Part shown: in pieces, positions 11,908-23,115 of the stretch
Numbering within the stretch: position 1 is the stretch's first letter
Layout of the letters: the number at the start of each line of letters is the position of its first letter
Assembly: GCA_022376465.1 (NCBI GenBank)
Contig: JACDTU010000017.1
Coordinates: 186,001 to 250,000 of the forward strand
Source: Cubamyces lactineus
Taxonomy: Eukaryota > Basidiomycota > Agaricomycetes > Polyporales > Polyporaceae
Direction: 5' to 3'
DNA: 64,000 bases
Position numbers and translations under genes: made by a program
Notes under the pieces: model-generated
What the model saw: the letters and a program-made list of their open reading frames with translations, nothing else
What the model was told of the DNA's origin: nothing
Databases searched by the model: none

Positions 11908-13430
11908 AAAATTGACATGGCACTGTTAGTGGCAGAAGAAGCCCATCGTGACTACGGCGACGCCACGGACGCAGGGTCTATCAATCTCGCGACACGCCGG
12001 ATATACGGAGGCGGGCGTGGTCGCGCTTCCAAGTCGTCTCGAGCGATTCTAGGTATCACGCTGCGGCCATGTTCTCGTCGGACGTGCGTCTCCAACGCTC
12101 CGACTCTCCGGTCATCCGGCTTCCCTCTGTTGTATACATGCATGAAATCTTGCAGGTCCGTCGACCCAACACCGTCTTCGCTACGTACATACGTGTATCG
12201 GCTTCGTCCCCCTCCCGGCCCCTTTGAACGGGCGCAGTTCTTGGAGAAGAGATAGAGGCGGTAGTAGAGACCAAAAGCGGCACACACCGCGCGCCTCGCC
12301 ATACACGACGGGCACTAGCCTCAGAGCTTCGACTTCCTACGAGTAGCACTGCTCGTACAGTATATATACTTCATACTACCGCAGTTACGCACCTTGATTT
12401 GACTCCGTTAATGTACATCCTCACAACTATTGTTGGTGGTGAATGTCTTTTAGTGTCCGCAAATTTGCGTGCGCGGTCTTGAGAAGCCCGGAGAAAGCAT
12501 TAATATCCAGGCGAGCGGTAGCCTTCACGCGACGCAGGTTTGGTAACGAGCACAGTCAGAGTACAGCAATGCCCGCAGGGCTAGTAGAACACGATCCAAA
12601 CAGGCCAAGACCGACCCAAGGTAGTAGTAGGAGTAGTGGGCGACTCGGGGCTGTGACAGTAGTACTATAGGACGACCGCCGTCACGACCTGACCCCGAAC
12701 ACAGAGACGTGTCAGCTTCGGAAAAACAGACGCCACTGGCTCGCGAATGGCAGGAGGCACGACCAATACATCAACCGTCTCTAGTCACAGACGGCATATA
12801 TTGCGCTGAGCGCTCGATGCTGGCAGGACTCGGACCGCGGTCGGGCCTCGGCTCACTTGGCTCGAGGCTGACGTAGCGGTCGGAATGCCTTCATGCGGAC
12901 TTCCTGGTGTTTTGTAGGTATTGTGGGTGCGGCTGGTTGGTGTACTCCGACGAGGTGAAGCAGGTGCAACCCGGAGTTCCGGGGTTTCCTCCGCCGGAGT
13001 TGACCTACAAACTCGGACTTCGGATTCGTAGCCTCGGGTGGGACCTGGCTGTGTATCTCTCCTTAGGTGAGCGAATTTGGAGAGTAGATACAATTCAAGA
13101 CCTTGTATGATCTCGTACATCATGTTAGAGGGATGCGAGAGGCAGAGGATGCTCAGAGCGGAGGTAAGACGGACTTCGGAGCGCCCATACGGACTTTGCG
13201 CAAAACCGTCGGGAGTCGGTGCGTACGTGTCGGAGCTCCGGTGGCGATGCCGTACATCGTTCAGCCCTCTACTAGCATCTTGTCCGACGGGAGAGCTCAC
13301 GAGTATTGAGAGAGTACAACCGCCCGGCGGACTACGGACTCGCTCGTGTACATACAAGGCGGTGTTTATTACAACTGTCGACGGACGTATATTATATACA
13401 CTATGGTACAGTTCATGTACATAGGATACC
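11908..13430. other. Gene-free stretch downstream of the homeodomain-like gene
   Basis: About 1.5 kb with no credible gene. A long minus-strand open frame crossing 12785-13588 is rejected because its first part overlaps the last exon of the CsbD-like gene in another frame. Confidence 0.5.
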
Positions 13431-14100
13431 TCACGGAGAACGCTCTGTGTGGTTTGAAGTGTCAGAGTCACGCTTCTCAGGTTGGGGTGGCCATGGCTCT
13501 TCGCCCTTGCGGATTTTGCCGCCGTAGTCCTTGGTCTCGGGCTGAACACGTTGACGGTAAGAAGCCGAGCGATGGTAAGGAATAGCATCGTTCGTATTAC
13601 CTTGCCAAGAACCTATACGATCGAATGGTTAGAACCAAGAAGAACAAAATGAATAAATCACACGCACAGTTCCGCGGATCTCCTGCAGTGCATTGAAGCG
13701 GTAAGCACAAGTATACCAGTAACACGCCGGATTGTCTAGCGTACCTTAGCGTAGCCTGGGACAATCACCATTAGAATACCTCACGACGTATCAAAACCTA
13801 ACGCGACTCACCGACAACCTGTTGTGTGAACGAGGGCTTGTTGGACTCCATGACAATGTGTTGAACGCCGCCCGTGCCCGGTTGTGTCGCAGCTAATCGA
13901 AGGACATGTTAGATAGTTGTCGCTATAACAGTCAGTAACAAGAAGAGACCTTGCTGCGGAGGAGTTGCCACCTGCGTCGGGGGCGCAGTCTGCGTCGGTG
14001 GGTCTGGTTGGAAGTTGGTCGCAGGGCGGTCTGAGGGGTTGCTCATGCTGTCCTCCATCTGGAGATGGGTCGTTGGTCGGGGCTCTTGGACGGAAGACAT
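13431..14100 (-). CDS. CsbD-like stress protein with three consecutive microexons
   Basis: Small predicted protein of 126 residues. The N-terminal half is Pro/Thr/Gln-rich. The C-terminal half reads QQVVGYAKEIRGTVLGK then PETKDYGGKIRKGEE, matching the fungal CsbD-like pattern (GYAKEIRGTVLGKPxxKxxGxKIxxGE). Six exons are needed: 14100-13950, 13893-13812, 13755-13745 (11 bases), 13682-13668 (15 bases), 13612-13601 (12 bases) and 13541-13431. All five introns are 55-62 bases, GT-AG, and all junctions keep phase. CsbD-type proteins are small stress-associated proteins whose molecular role is unknown. The start chosen is the ATG opening MSSVQEP. The family call depends on the spliced product, which is strikingly coherent. 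Confidence 0.85.
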
Positions 14101-14790
14101 GATGGGACGTGGTGGATGTGGCAAAGTAAGTGGGGACATTCGAACGTCCGGCACTCGGCGTTGTATACCACCACCCCAGCGAGCGTTGTGGGTACATGGT
14201 GGCGCCCATCCCGGTACATGCATATGACATCATCCGCATCACCAAGTCCAAATACGGCAAGATTTGATAGGCGCCTATTGAGCGTCTCTCTTCATTTCGC
14301 CTTGGACTCGTCCCTTGTTCCTCCCTGTTTCCTCTCGCGTTTCTCGGTCAGTCTCGTTATGCTCGACAACATGTGTCGTTTGTCGAGAAGCGCAAAGGTA
14401 CACTGTGCACTGCAACAACGGCGCCTCTCCGCACGGATCTGCCACACGAGACCACAAGGTGGACCGTAGGCCGGACCATAGGCGCGCCCTCTTATACCCA
14501 CACCAGATTCTTGTATTCGGGAAACCGTATACGGTTTCCAGGGACCCGTCAGAAAGGTCTTCGATGAAGCGTAGATTTGGAACGTGCCCGAGGATTCTCA
14601 CGCATTTGTACGCGCTGGTACGTATAAAATGCGCCAACCAGGCTCATTGTGCATGCGTCCTGATCGTACTTCGTCCCCTCTGGCTAGTCTGGTCCCCTAC
14701 GACGTATCCATCCGACTCTACCACCAGTAGTGGTATCATCTGGCATCGTCACCGTCGGGAGAAAGCTCAATCAAGTCTCCGGCGACAAAG
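14101..14790. promoter_or_regulatory. Divergent spacer between CsbD-like and first F-box-like gene
   Basis: A 690-base spacer between two divergent starts. Open frames on both strands here show no recognisable domain. It presumably contains both promoters. Confidence 0.45.
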
Positions 14791-16977
14791 ATGCCTCCGT
14801 CCGATATGCTGCTGAATACAGGGACCTACGCAGCACTGCTAGAACATCTCTCCCCTGGATCAATATCCTATGACCCCCGCCCAGAGGATGTCGGCTTGTT
14901 CTCCCCGCGCCATGAAAACCAGAAGACTTTGGCACGACTGGCTCAAGTCTGCCGCACCACATCCGGCCCAGCGCTAGCACTGCTGTGGCGTTCGATAGAC
15001 AAGTTCGAACATTTGCTATATCTGTTCAGCTCGTACAACATGTACGAACGCGTAAGCATCGACTTCACCTTTGGAGTACGTCTAAGAATCCTCCGCTGAC
15101 ATTTTATGCGCACGTCAAATACACACCAGATGTTCACTGATACGGTCAAAGACGCCGAATGGACGAGATTTCGCGAATACGCTCCTTGCGTGCGCGAGCT
15201 AAAGTTGAACGATCTCCTGGATATGCATTCCAGCATATGGATGATCTTGATACAAGGATGTGTTCGCGAGCCTTTCCTCCCACGCCTGGAGCGGCTGGCC
15301 AGCCTCCCAATGGATTCCATGAGCGCCTGCTACACCATGCTGCTGTCGCCGACCATCCGACATTTAGGCCTTACTTTTAATTCGAGTACAAGGGACGCGG
15401 TCGTGTGCATGGCGGTCGGGTTAATTCAACCCATCTTGGCTCAGCTCACGAGTCTATCTGTGATGGATTGGCAGAACGGCTATCACAGGACGACGTATAC
15501 ACGGATGTCTCTTTGGGAGCTGAATCACCTCCAGGAGCTACGAATCAAGGACTGGGTACCGCTGGATCAAAATGTGGAAACACTCTCTGGATACTCGCAC
15601 CTCCGCGTCCTCCACCTCAGAGTATCGAGCTCTACGTTCAAGGATACGCAGCCGGCACTGACGAAGGCCTTCCGCAATTTGCGGGAATTGGAGCTAACCG
15701 GCCCGCTCGAGGGCATTGACCACTTCCTGCAAGTCGCCACTCCACCCGTACTGGATAACGTGTCCTTCGTTGTCGAGGTCAGCAGCAGAGATGACCTGGG
15801 AGGCGACCAGCTGTGGAATGCGATCCTCAGCCACCTCTCTCTATTGACCCTACGCGCATTCAGAGCAGCATACAAGCCTGTAATGAGCTACGACGGACGT
15901 ATTGATCCTACTACGCTCCTGGGTATGCTCGTCCCCTTCTCCCACCTCGAGTCCCTTGTCCTCGTCTACGACCAAGTGGCGTCCCATCTCTACGATAGCT
16001 GTCTACACTCTATCCAGAACGCGTGGCCCGAACTGACTGTGTTCGAGGTCGTTGTCCTGGAACGTCCTCTCCCCCGTCACGGCCACAGATCGCACAGACA
16101 ATGCTCTCCCGTCGGCGGATATATGCCCGGTGCGGCCCCCCGCTCTACACCATACTACTGGGGCGACCCGCCCCCGTCCATCGCTACGCTCGCCGACTTC
16201 GCCGCGGCACACCCCCGCCTCAAGCAGCTCACCGTCCCAGCGCTCGACCTCTCCGAAGTGCCAGACGTCGCGTCTGTCCCGCACTTATGCCACAGTCTTC
16301 GCACACTGAGGATCAACGCGGTGATCAATGACGCGCCCCTCCTCCCGTTCGCGCTCGCGCTCGACCTTCTCTTCCCCAACCTGGACCTGCGCGCGGTGGA
16401 CTACAAGGTGATCGCGCCCACAGGTCCCGCGGAAGTCAGCCAGCAGCTGTTCGCGCTGCTCCTCGCCGTCCAGATAGGGAGGGTAGGCGCGTATCGGGCC
16501 CACGCCCCTCTGGTGGACGCACAAGTGGAAAGGCGAGCGGCGGACGAGGAAGAGGGCGAGGATGGGGACGAGGACGAGGACGTCCGCGTGAACACGATCC
16601 GGCTGAAGAGGCTGGCGTGGACGCATCCGAGCGAGCGCTGGAGGACAGGCGCGCATGAGCGCCGCAGTCACTCTCCGAGTTCGAGGGGGAGTCCGAGTCC
16701 ATATGTCGTGATGCCACCACCGCCCATCGTGGTACCTCCCGTGGTCCTGTCGCGTCGGCCCACCTCCTCGGGCGCGAGTAGTGTTGATCACGACGGTGGC
16801 AACGGCAAGAGAGCGAGGCGGGAGGCGCACTCTACTGAAGCGCGGCGAGACTCAGGCTGGAGAGTAGGATTGGGCGTGAAGAAGGAACGCTTGAAGCGCT
16901 TTTTTCGCGCTGTTGCTACGCCTTTCAGGCGTGGTGGCCCAGCTGCAGGGTCCTCGGACAGGGCTTCGAGCAAGTGA
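14791..16977 (+). CDS. F-box-like/leucine-rich protein, array copy A
   Basis: Predicted protein of 702 residues from exons 14791-15051 and 15130-16977. The N-terminus has the basidiomycete F-box-like pattern: LLEHLSPGSISY, then TLARLAQVCR and LLWRSIDKF. Irregular leucine-rich segments follow (LQELRIKDW, LRVLHLRVSS, LRELELTG). A shared C-terminal block reads HPRLKQLTVPALDL, VPDVASVPHL and LALDLLFPNLDL. The last 150 residues are an acidic then basic, Ser/Pro-rich tail. It would act as a substrate adaptor of an SCF ubiquitin ligase if the F-box binds Skp1, which is inferred. The intron falls in phase 0 after codon 87, equivalent to that of the other copies in this window. Confidence 0.8.
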
Positions 16978-17677
16978 CTGGCAGCCTGCAGGGCAGGTTG
17001 CTGATTACGAGGGTTCGCGTGTTATTTTACTGTCATATTCTTAGGGTTCTGAGGGCATCTTAGATGTAAATGGTGTACTGGTTTGAGGAACGCGGCGCGT
17101 CTCTTGATTCCTTGAAGACTCGCGCGAAGAGACGCCCGTTAACGTTGCCAGCCTTACGCCGCGCCACAACGTCGAGTTGGCCTCGCGGACTCAAGAAATT
17201 GCGCCCCCTCTCTCCTCTGCGACTTGATCGCAAGTCTTCCGAGACCAGGTATGGTCCTTTACTATCGGTTTCGTGCAGGTTAGACCTTTGATTTGCATGA
17301 TTAGCTTAGCTTGGCGAACAACCGACACCCGACAACTCGAAGAGGAATCGGTGTATCCGCAACCGCCGCAAAGTCACCGGACCGAGAACTGAGCATCACT
17401 CAGGCTAGTGCGTTTTGTGTATACACATCCTCGAAGACTCCGATAGGACTCCGCTTCGGAGAACTCCCTCCAGACGCAAATCAGATCCTGCGCAGGCGCA
17501 GGCGCGCGTAGTACATCGTGGAGAACGCGTGGGCTCAACATCGGCGTTTTGGCGTGAAGTTACGCACCTGGCCCCCTAAACTCGCTGCTGTGATATTCGG
17601 AGCATCTGCTTCGCCATAGAACTACTGGTCGTGAAAGGTACCCGTAGCTCACGCGATATTCGTGAACCCAAGCGAAT
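16978..17677. other. Spacer between F-box-like copies A and B
   Basis: A 700-base intergenic stretch holding the 3' end of copy A and the promoter of copy B. I see no gene or repeat in it. Confidence 0.5.
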
Positions 17678-19617
17678 ATGCCTTCATCGGACGTTCTCCT
17701 CGATCCTCAGATCCGCACCACATTGCTGCAGCACCTCTCTCCTGGGGCGATTTCTTATGGCGACCCCGATCCCGACGGTATTGCATTACGACATGTGAAC
17801 CAGAAGACTCTGGCGCGATTGGCACGGGTGTGCCGTGCCATGTCGGAAGCCTCTCTTGATCTCCTGTGGCGTTCAATAGACGACTTCCGGTTCTTATTAC
17901 GCCCGTTCAAGTTGTACCACGGCGCGCAATGTGTGAGTGCTCCCCCAAGCGTGAATCTTACCGAACCCATATTGACAGCGCGTATATGTTCCAGACCATC
18001 GCAGATATGGTCACGGAAGAGCAGTGGGCGAGGTTCTGCAGCTACGCCCGGCGCGTGCGCGAGCTCCGTTTGAGCAACGCGGCCAAGGTGCACGCCAGCG
18101 TCTGGACGATCCTCACGCGATGGTGCCTCCGCGAACCGCTCCTCCCAAACCTCGAGCGACTGACCGAGTTCGAGCTCTCCGAAATGAGCGCATGCTACTC
18201 TATATTGTTCACACACACACTCCGACACCTTGGGCTTATGGTGCACGAAGAATCGGACGAAGGAACGGATGCAGAGACCGTCGATATGGGAGTGCGCATC
18301 GTACGGCCCCTCTTTGGTCAGCTTGAGAGCTTGTGCTTGAACGACGGTCGCTACGCGCGCGATGACAAGGTTGAAGCTGTGCGATTCTGGGAGCTGAGCC
18401 ATCTCCGGGAGCTCCGAGTCAAGCACAAAGTCGTGCTCACTGAGGAGATGGTCAGATCGCTTGCGGCGTTTCCGCATCTTCGTGTGCTGCACGTCAGCAT
18501 GAAGACCTTGGACATCAAGGATGGCACCGGGATTGCAGCGGCTTTCTCGAGCCTACATACCCTGGAGCTCGTCGGATCGCTCAAAGACGTCGAAATATTC
18601 CTCCAAGTTGCTCCCCCTCCTCGAGTGGAAGAGGTGACCCTTCGAGTGGAGGCCAAAGACGAAGGTGGCGCTTCCAAGGACACGACCAATCTACTCCAGA
18701 AGATCCTTTCGCACCTTCCTACGTCGACCCTTCGCCGTTTCCGTGCGGAATGTAAGAGCCGGCAATACGGCAGTAGGGCCCGGGTCGATCCTGCTGCAAC
18801 TCTCGAGCAACTGGCTGCCTTCCCTGACCTCACGTCAATTGTTCTCACCTTCGACGACAAACTTCTGTTCCCTCTTTCGGACGACTGCCTCAGCTCGCAC
18901 TTGGGAACATGGCCTCAGCTGACGGCCTTTGAGATTCACGCGACCCCTCAGACTATCTCGAAGGACACCTCGTATCATGACGAGTATATTCACTATGGCA
19001 GTAGATCATACCGAGGTTATGAATCTCGCTCGCACGATCCGTATGGACGAGAACAGAGCAAGAAGGATACGCAAGAGCCTACACCCACGATCGCAACCAT
19101 GGCCGCGTTCGCCTCTGCTCATCCGCACCTTGAACGATTCGTTCTGCCGACGCTCGACCTCACCGCCGTTCCGGACATCGCATCCGTCCCGCATCTGAAC
19201 CACGGCCTGCGCACCCTGAAGTTCATCGAGCTCGCGGACGGCGTGCCGCTGCTCCCGTTCGTGCTCGCCCTCGATCTGCTCTTCCCTCGGTTGGACCTGG
19301 TCGTAGCAGAGAAGGGCCTGACGCCCGGGAGCTCTCCCGATCGCGCTCAGCAGCTGCTCATGATGCTCCTAGCCGTACAGGCAGGGAGAGTGGGTAAATA
19401 TCGGGATCATGGACCTGACAGTGGTGTGTACGGCGTCGTTGCGGGACGTGGCGAGAAGATTAGGCTGATCAGGGAGGGGCAGCTAGAAGAGAAGGGAAGG
19501 GCGGTGGCAGGTGAAGCCGGTGAAGGGGGACATTCGCCACCGCCGTTATCGGCTAAACCACGGTCACCTCCACGTACACCCCCAGGCTACGAATGTATAC
19601 TAGGCTACGAGCAGTGA
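17678..19617 (+). CDS. F-box-like/leucine-rich protein, array copy B
   Basis: Predicted 625-residue paralogue of copy A. Exons 17678-17932 and 17995-19617 join in phase 0 after codon 85. It opens MPSSDVLLDP with LLQHLSPGAISYGDPDPDG, TLARLARVCR and LLWRSIDDF, nearly the same as copy A. The leucine-rich middle (LRELRVKHKV, LRVLHVSMKT, LHTLELVGSL) and C-terminal block (LERFVLPTLDLTAVPD, VPHLNHGLRTLKF, LALDLLFPRLDL) align along their length. The tail is shorter and Pro-rich. It is the closest paralogue of copy A, consistent with tandem duplication. A role as an SCF adaptor is inferred only from the F-box-like region. Confidence 0.8.
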
Positions 19618-20144
19618 CTAAGAGATCTATGTAATGGTAATACTTCAGTGTTTAAAGGCTCGTATCAGCATGTCATAACTCGAAGCTTGGACAGGTTTCA
19701 TGAATCATGATATCATACCTTTTAAATATAGTAGCACAGCGTCTCACTGAACGTTGAATGGGTGCCGTCTGGATTTTCGCTTGTATGGTTCAAACTTCAA
19801 AGTAGCTAAGATTCAGAAGTAATAGTAAGTGTCATGGGCGCCTCTGCAATTCGGCATCTTGGCAATCTCAATGTTTGGTCGCGGCCGACTCTCTCACTTC
19901 CTCTCGCCTCGGGCACGCATATAGTCTGCCCTTTACCTACAGAGCTCCTCTCGTCGACGATACAGCATCTAGAATCACCAAATGAACTGATTGTCCAGCA
20001 GCCACAGTGCCGGCGCCTGCGTGTAGCCTCGTGCATCAACTTACTCACGCGTGGCGGCATGGGCGATGGACTCGGACTTCTGGTAGACGTGCCATTTGTC
20101 TGCAACGACTTCGTACGACACTCTGAAGGGGCACTTGGAAATCA
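19618..20144. other. Spacer between F-box-like copies B and C
   Basis: A 527-base stretch. Apart from the F-box-like relic at 19933-20031, which is listed separately, I see no gene. Confidence 0.45.
19933..20031 (+). pseudogene. Relic F-box fragment
   Basis: This stretch translates as LPTELLSSTIQHLESPNEL followed by QCRRLRVAS, matching the canonical F-box core (LPxELLxxIxxHLxSPxDL...CRRLRxLA) better than the F-box-like regions of the flanking genes do. No start codon context, splice sites or downstream domain make it a complete gene, and copy C has its own start at 20145. It is either a relic of an older F-box gene or a chance match. An upstream exon of copy C is possible but its frame does not join naturally. 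Confidence 0.35.
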
Positions 20145-22200
20145 ATGCGGTCAAGTACGGAATTGCTGCACTCACCGAACATTGCTAGCGCGATATGTCG
20201 GCACCTGTCTGCCGGACCCCTACTCCCTGAAGACGAATACACGGTGTACAAATCGGACGCCCTCAAGGAGCGTCGTAAACATCAAAGGGACCTATCGCGA
20301 CTAGCTCGCGTATGCCGCACCGTTTCTGGCATTGCACTCGATGACCTATGGCGTTCGATCGACGACTTCACGCACATCCTGTACGCGTTCGATGCCTACG
20401 ACCGGAAGAAATGTGTCAGTCGTCTACATCAACTCCCATTCGTTCACTTACCTCTCATCGAGCGTACAGATGTTCACAGAGGCGTTGAGCGATGCTGATA
20501 AGACAAAGTTCAACGCATACGCTCGCCGCGTCCGTGAGTTACACGTTGGAAAGATCGAACGTGTCCACGCCACCGTTTGGGTTGTGCTAGTGGCGCATTG
20601 GGGCCCTCGCGGCCCCCTACTCCCTGGCTTGGAGCGCATGACTGGCCTTGAGATCGACTCAAACAGCCTCTGCTATACCATGATTTTTTCACCGACTATT
20701 AAGCACCTGTCGTTGGAAGTGAATGGACGTGCGGAGCCTGGCATCGTGCGCATGGTGGTCGACGCAGCTAAGCCGGTCCTCACATCGCTCGTGCACCTCT
20801 CTATCACCAGTTTCTCATCATCCTCTGCGATTCCGTTCTGGGAGCTCAACCAGTTGCACCGCCTGCAGGTGTCCCCGCCAGTGACCCTCACGCGTGCGAT
20901 CATCCGCTCGCTCGCCTCTTTCCCTCACCTCAACCAGCTGGAGCTGAAGATAGAGTCGATACCCACGGTGGGGGACGACGAGGATCATATACAAGGATTC
21001 AGTAGCTTGCGCACGCTGTCCCTGAAAGGCAGCCTTGACAACATCTGCGCCTTCATGATTGCGACCAAACCACCCAGTCTAGAGTCCTTGAACATCATGA
21101 CGAACCGTTTGTGTCCCACGGACGGAGGAAGCGGAAGCAGCATCGAACGTCTACAAGGAACCCTTCCGTCTTCCCTCCACACCTTCTCTGCGACGCTCAC
21201 CTGCGAAGTCGAACACCAGTACGGACGCTCATGCGAGCATTTCCCGGACAATCAGACGCTCTTTGCGCCCTTGCTTGCCTTGAAGAATCTACAGCGCATC
21301 TCCATCGCCGTTGACACACGCAGCTTCCGCCTGACCGACGCGACCCTCGCCAACGTTACACACACCTGGCCACAGCTCGTCCAGTTTAAAGTCACCACGC
21401 CGCAGCCGGAATTCTCAGGCGTTGATTACGAGCATCCAGTGATATCTTCGGCGCACTCAATCCGCTTTGTCCCTCCTCCGCAGCCGAAGCACCCCTCCGT
21501 GAAGACCATCGCGATCTTCGCACACGCGCACCCCAAGCTCGAGCAGCTCGTCTTGCCCACCATCGACTTGGACGCTGTCCCCGAGCTCGATAGCGTGCCG
21601 CTGCTTGAGCACGGCCTCCGCCACTTCAGTGTATGCTGCCTCACGGCAGGCGTTGGGTTGATGTACCATGCACGCGCACTCGACATGCTGTTCCCGCGTC
21701 TCGATCTTGGAGATGCATACAAGCTGAGCGCGACGAGGTGGCGGCAGGATGCGACGGATCGCAACACCGAGCTGCAGCTCCTCCTCCTCGCGCTGCAGGC
21801 TGGACGGACGAGCGAGCCTGGCCGCCGTGAGCGTGCCGCGCGCGAGGGCCCTACTAGCGTCGACCCGCATGCCATTCGACTACTTCGACCCGAAGGAGTA
21901 GAGCAGTCCGCGGAGGATGAGGACGACTCAGGGCTGTCTACAGATGCTGAAGACGCGCAGATAGTCAGCTCTCGCGACTATTGGACTGTTGCGGTGCCTC
22001 CACCGAACATACCCTTCCCGATCTCCTCAATCAGTCAGCCTCCACCTCAGCCTCGACGATGGTCGAACGTGAGCTCGCGCTCCGGCTCGCCTGAGCTTCC
22101 TCCGGGTCGTACAGTGATTCCTCCAAGTCGTACAGTGATTCCTCCGGGTCGCACAGTTATTCCCCCGCCTACCGGGGGAGTTATCCATAGGCCGTACTGA
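20145..22200 (+). CDS. F-box-like/leucine-rich protein, array copy C
   Basis: Predicted 666-residue paralogue from exons 20145-20414 and 20470-22200, joined in phase 0 after codon 90. It has ICRHLSAGPLLPEDEYT, LSRLARVCR and DLWRSIDDF, then MFTEALSDADK at the exon 2 start. The middle has FWELNQLHRLQV, NQLELKIESI and LRTLSLKGSLDNICAF. The C-terminal block is LEQLVLPTIDLDAVPELDSV with ALDMLFPRLDL. It is much closer to copy D at 31.7-33.7 kb (-) than to A or B. The tail carries a 21-base in-frame tandem repeat encoding PPGRTVI. The donor is gtcagt, weaker than the gtaagc or gtgagt of other copies. Confidence 0.8.
22099..22161 (+). repeat. 21-bp in-frame tandem repeat, three copies
   Basis: Three consecutive 21-base units (22099-22119, 22120-22140, 22141-22161), differing at a few bases, encode PPGRTVI, PPSRTVI and PPGRTVI at the very C-terminus of copy C. 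This looks like recent slippage within a coding tail. Confidence 0.85.
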
Positions 22201-22518
22201 CTCTAGTGCTCCGCGTACCGAGTCGATGACACGGGTTCTGGTTGAGTGTTGCTCACCGTCAAGGATCTGAAAACATTGCTGAGGAATTCTTTCTGAATTA
22301 GAACCAGTCGCGTACAGGTAATACTGCTACTAGTAGTCGCGTATGCATGGCGGGAATAGGTTAAGGATGTAATAAGTTTATGTAGGTGTCTACAGCGAGT
22401 GATGAAGTGAATAATGATAGTTGCAAATAAACAGCGCGAGTACGACGCGTATGAGAGCGAAAGTCCACAGCGCATACATAATGTCATCTGGAACCGCGAG
22501 TCGAAAGGATCAAGAGTC
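22201..22518. other. Convergent 3' spacer between copy C and a GHGH-repeat gene
   Basis: A 318-base tail-to-tail spacer holding the 3' ends of copy C (+) and the GHGH-repeat gene (-). No gene is seen. Confidence 0.6.
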
Positions 22519-23115
22519 TCAAGCCCGGTCAGAGTCGTCCTCACTCATCGAGGAGTCAAAGTCTCCCTCCCCGTCATCGTTCTCGTGGTGCTCCGCGCCC
22601 GAGTGCCCGTCCGACTCCTCCGGGAGTGACGCGAGTGTCCCCGCGACCGACAGACCCGCGTTCGCATCCGAGTCCGCCGCGCTCGAGAACAGATTTCGCC
22701 TACGGGACGCGCGCCCAACCGGGCGCGGTTGCGTCGGGGTCGACGGCGAGTCGGGATGCGGGGACGCGAGGGAGAACAAAGACACGTTGGTGTGCCCGTG
22801 TCCCGGGGTCACAGGTGTGGACGAGGCCGAGGCCGCAAAGAGCGAGACGTTCGTATGGCCGTGCCCTGGGGTGTCGAGCGGGGACGGGACCGCGAAGAGG
22901 GCGTGTCCGTGCGCGGGCGTGTCGAGCGGCGTGGGCAGGCGCACGTTGGTGTGCCCGTGCCCGGGCGTGATGTGGGACGCGGAGGCGCGGGCGTTCGTGC
23001 GCGGGATGTCGACGTGCATGGCTTGGCCGTTGAGGATGAACGCGCGGTGTGCGGGGTGGGGGAAGATGACGTCTCCGTGGAGGTTGGAGGAGGAGGAGCT
23101 TGAAGGAGCAGGCAT
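22519..23115 (-). CDS. His-Gly repeat (PGHGH) protein, paralogue 1
   Basis: Intronless predicted protein of 198 residues, not matched to any family I know. After a Ser-rich start it has MHVDIPRTNAR, then four units built on TPGHGH plus a short hydrophobic strand: TPGHGHTNVRLP, TPAHGHALFAVP, TPGHGHTNVSLF and TPGHGHTNVSLF. A basic patch GRASRRRNLFSSAADSD precedes an acidic Ser/Asp/Glu tail. The same architecture recurs at 37463-38113 and 40032-40568. There is no signal peptide or membrane segment. Regular paired histidines suggest metal binding or a repetitive beta structure, both inference. A TATATAAG box lies 141-148 bases upstream. The function is unknown. Confidence 0.75.
   Translation of the reverse strand: MPAPSSSSSSNLHGDVIFPHPAHRAFILNGQAMHVDIPRTNARASASHITPGHGHTNVRLPTPLDTPAHGHALFAVPSPLDTPGHGHTNVSLFAASASSTPVTPGHGHTNVSLFSLASPHPDSPSTPTQPRPVGRASRRRNLFSSAADSDANAGLSVAGTLASLPEESDGHSGAEHHENDDGEGDFDSSMSEDDSDRA

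Noticed and set aside
12785..13588. Minus-strand 267-codon open frame
   Set aside because: Its first third overlaps the last exon (13541-13431) and an intron of the CsbD-like gene in a different frame. The remainder shows no domain or codon pattern.
11052..14100. Mating-type A locus suggested by a homeodomain-like gene
   Set aside because: Only one homeodomain-like gene is present, it is not divergently paired with a second, and typical flanking genes (such as MIP) are not seen.
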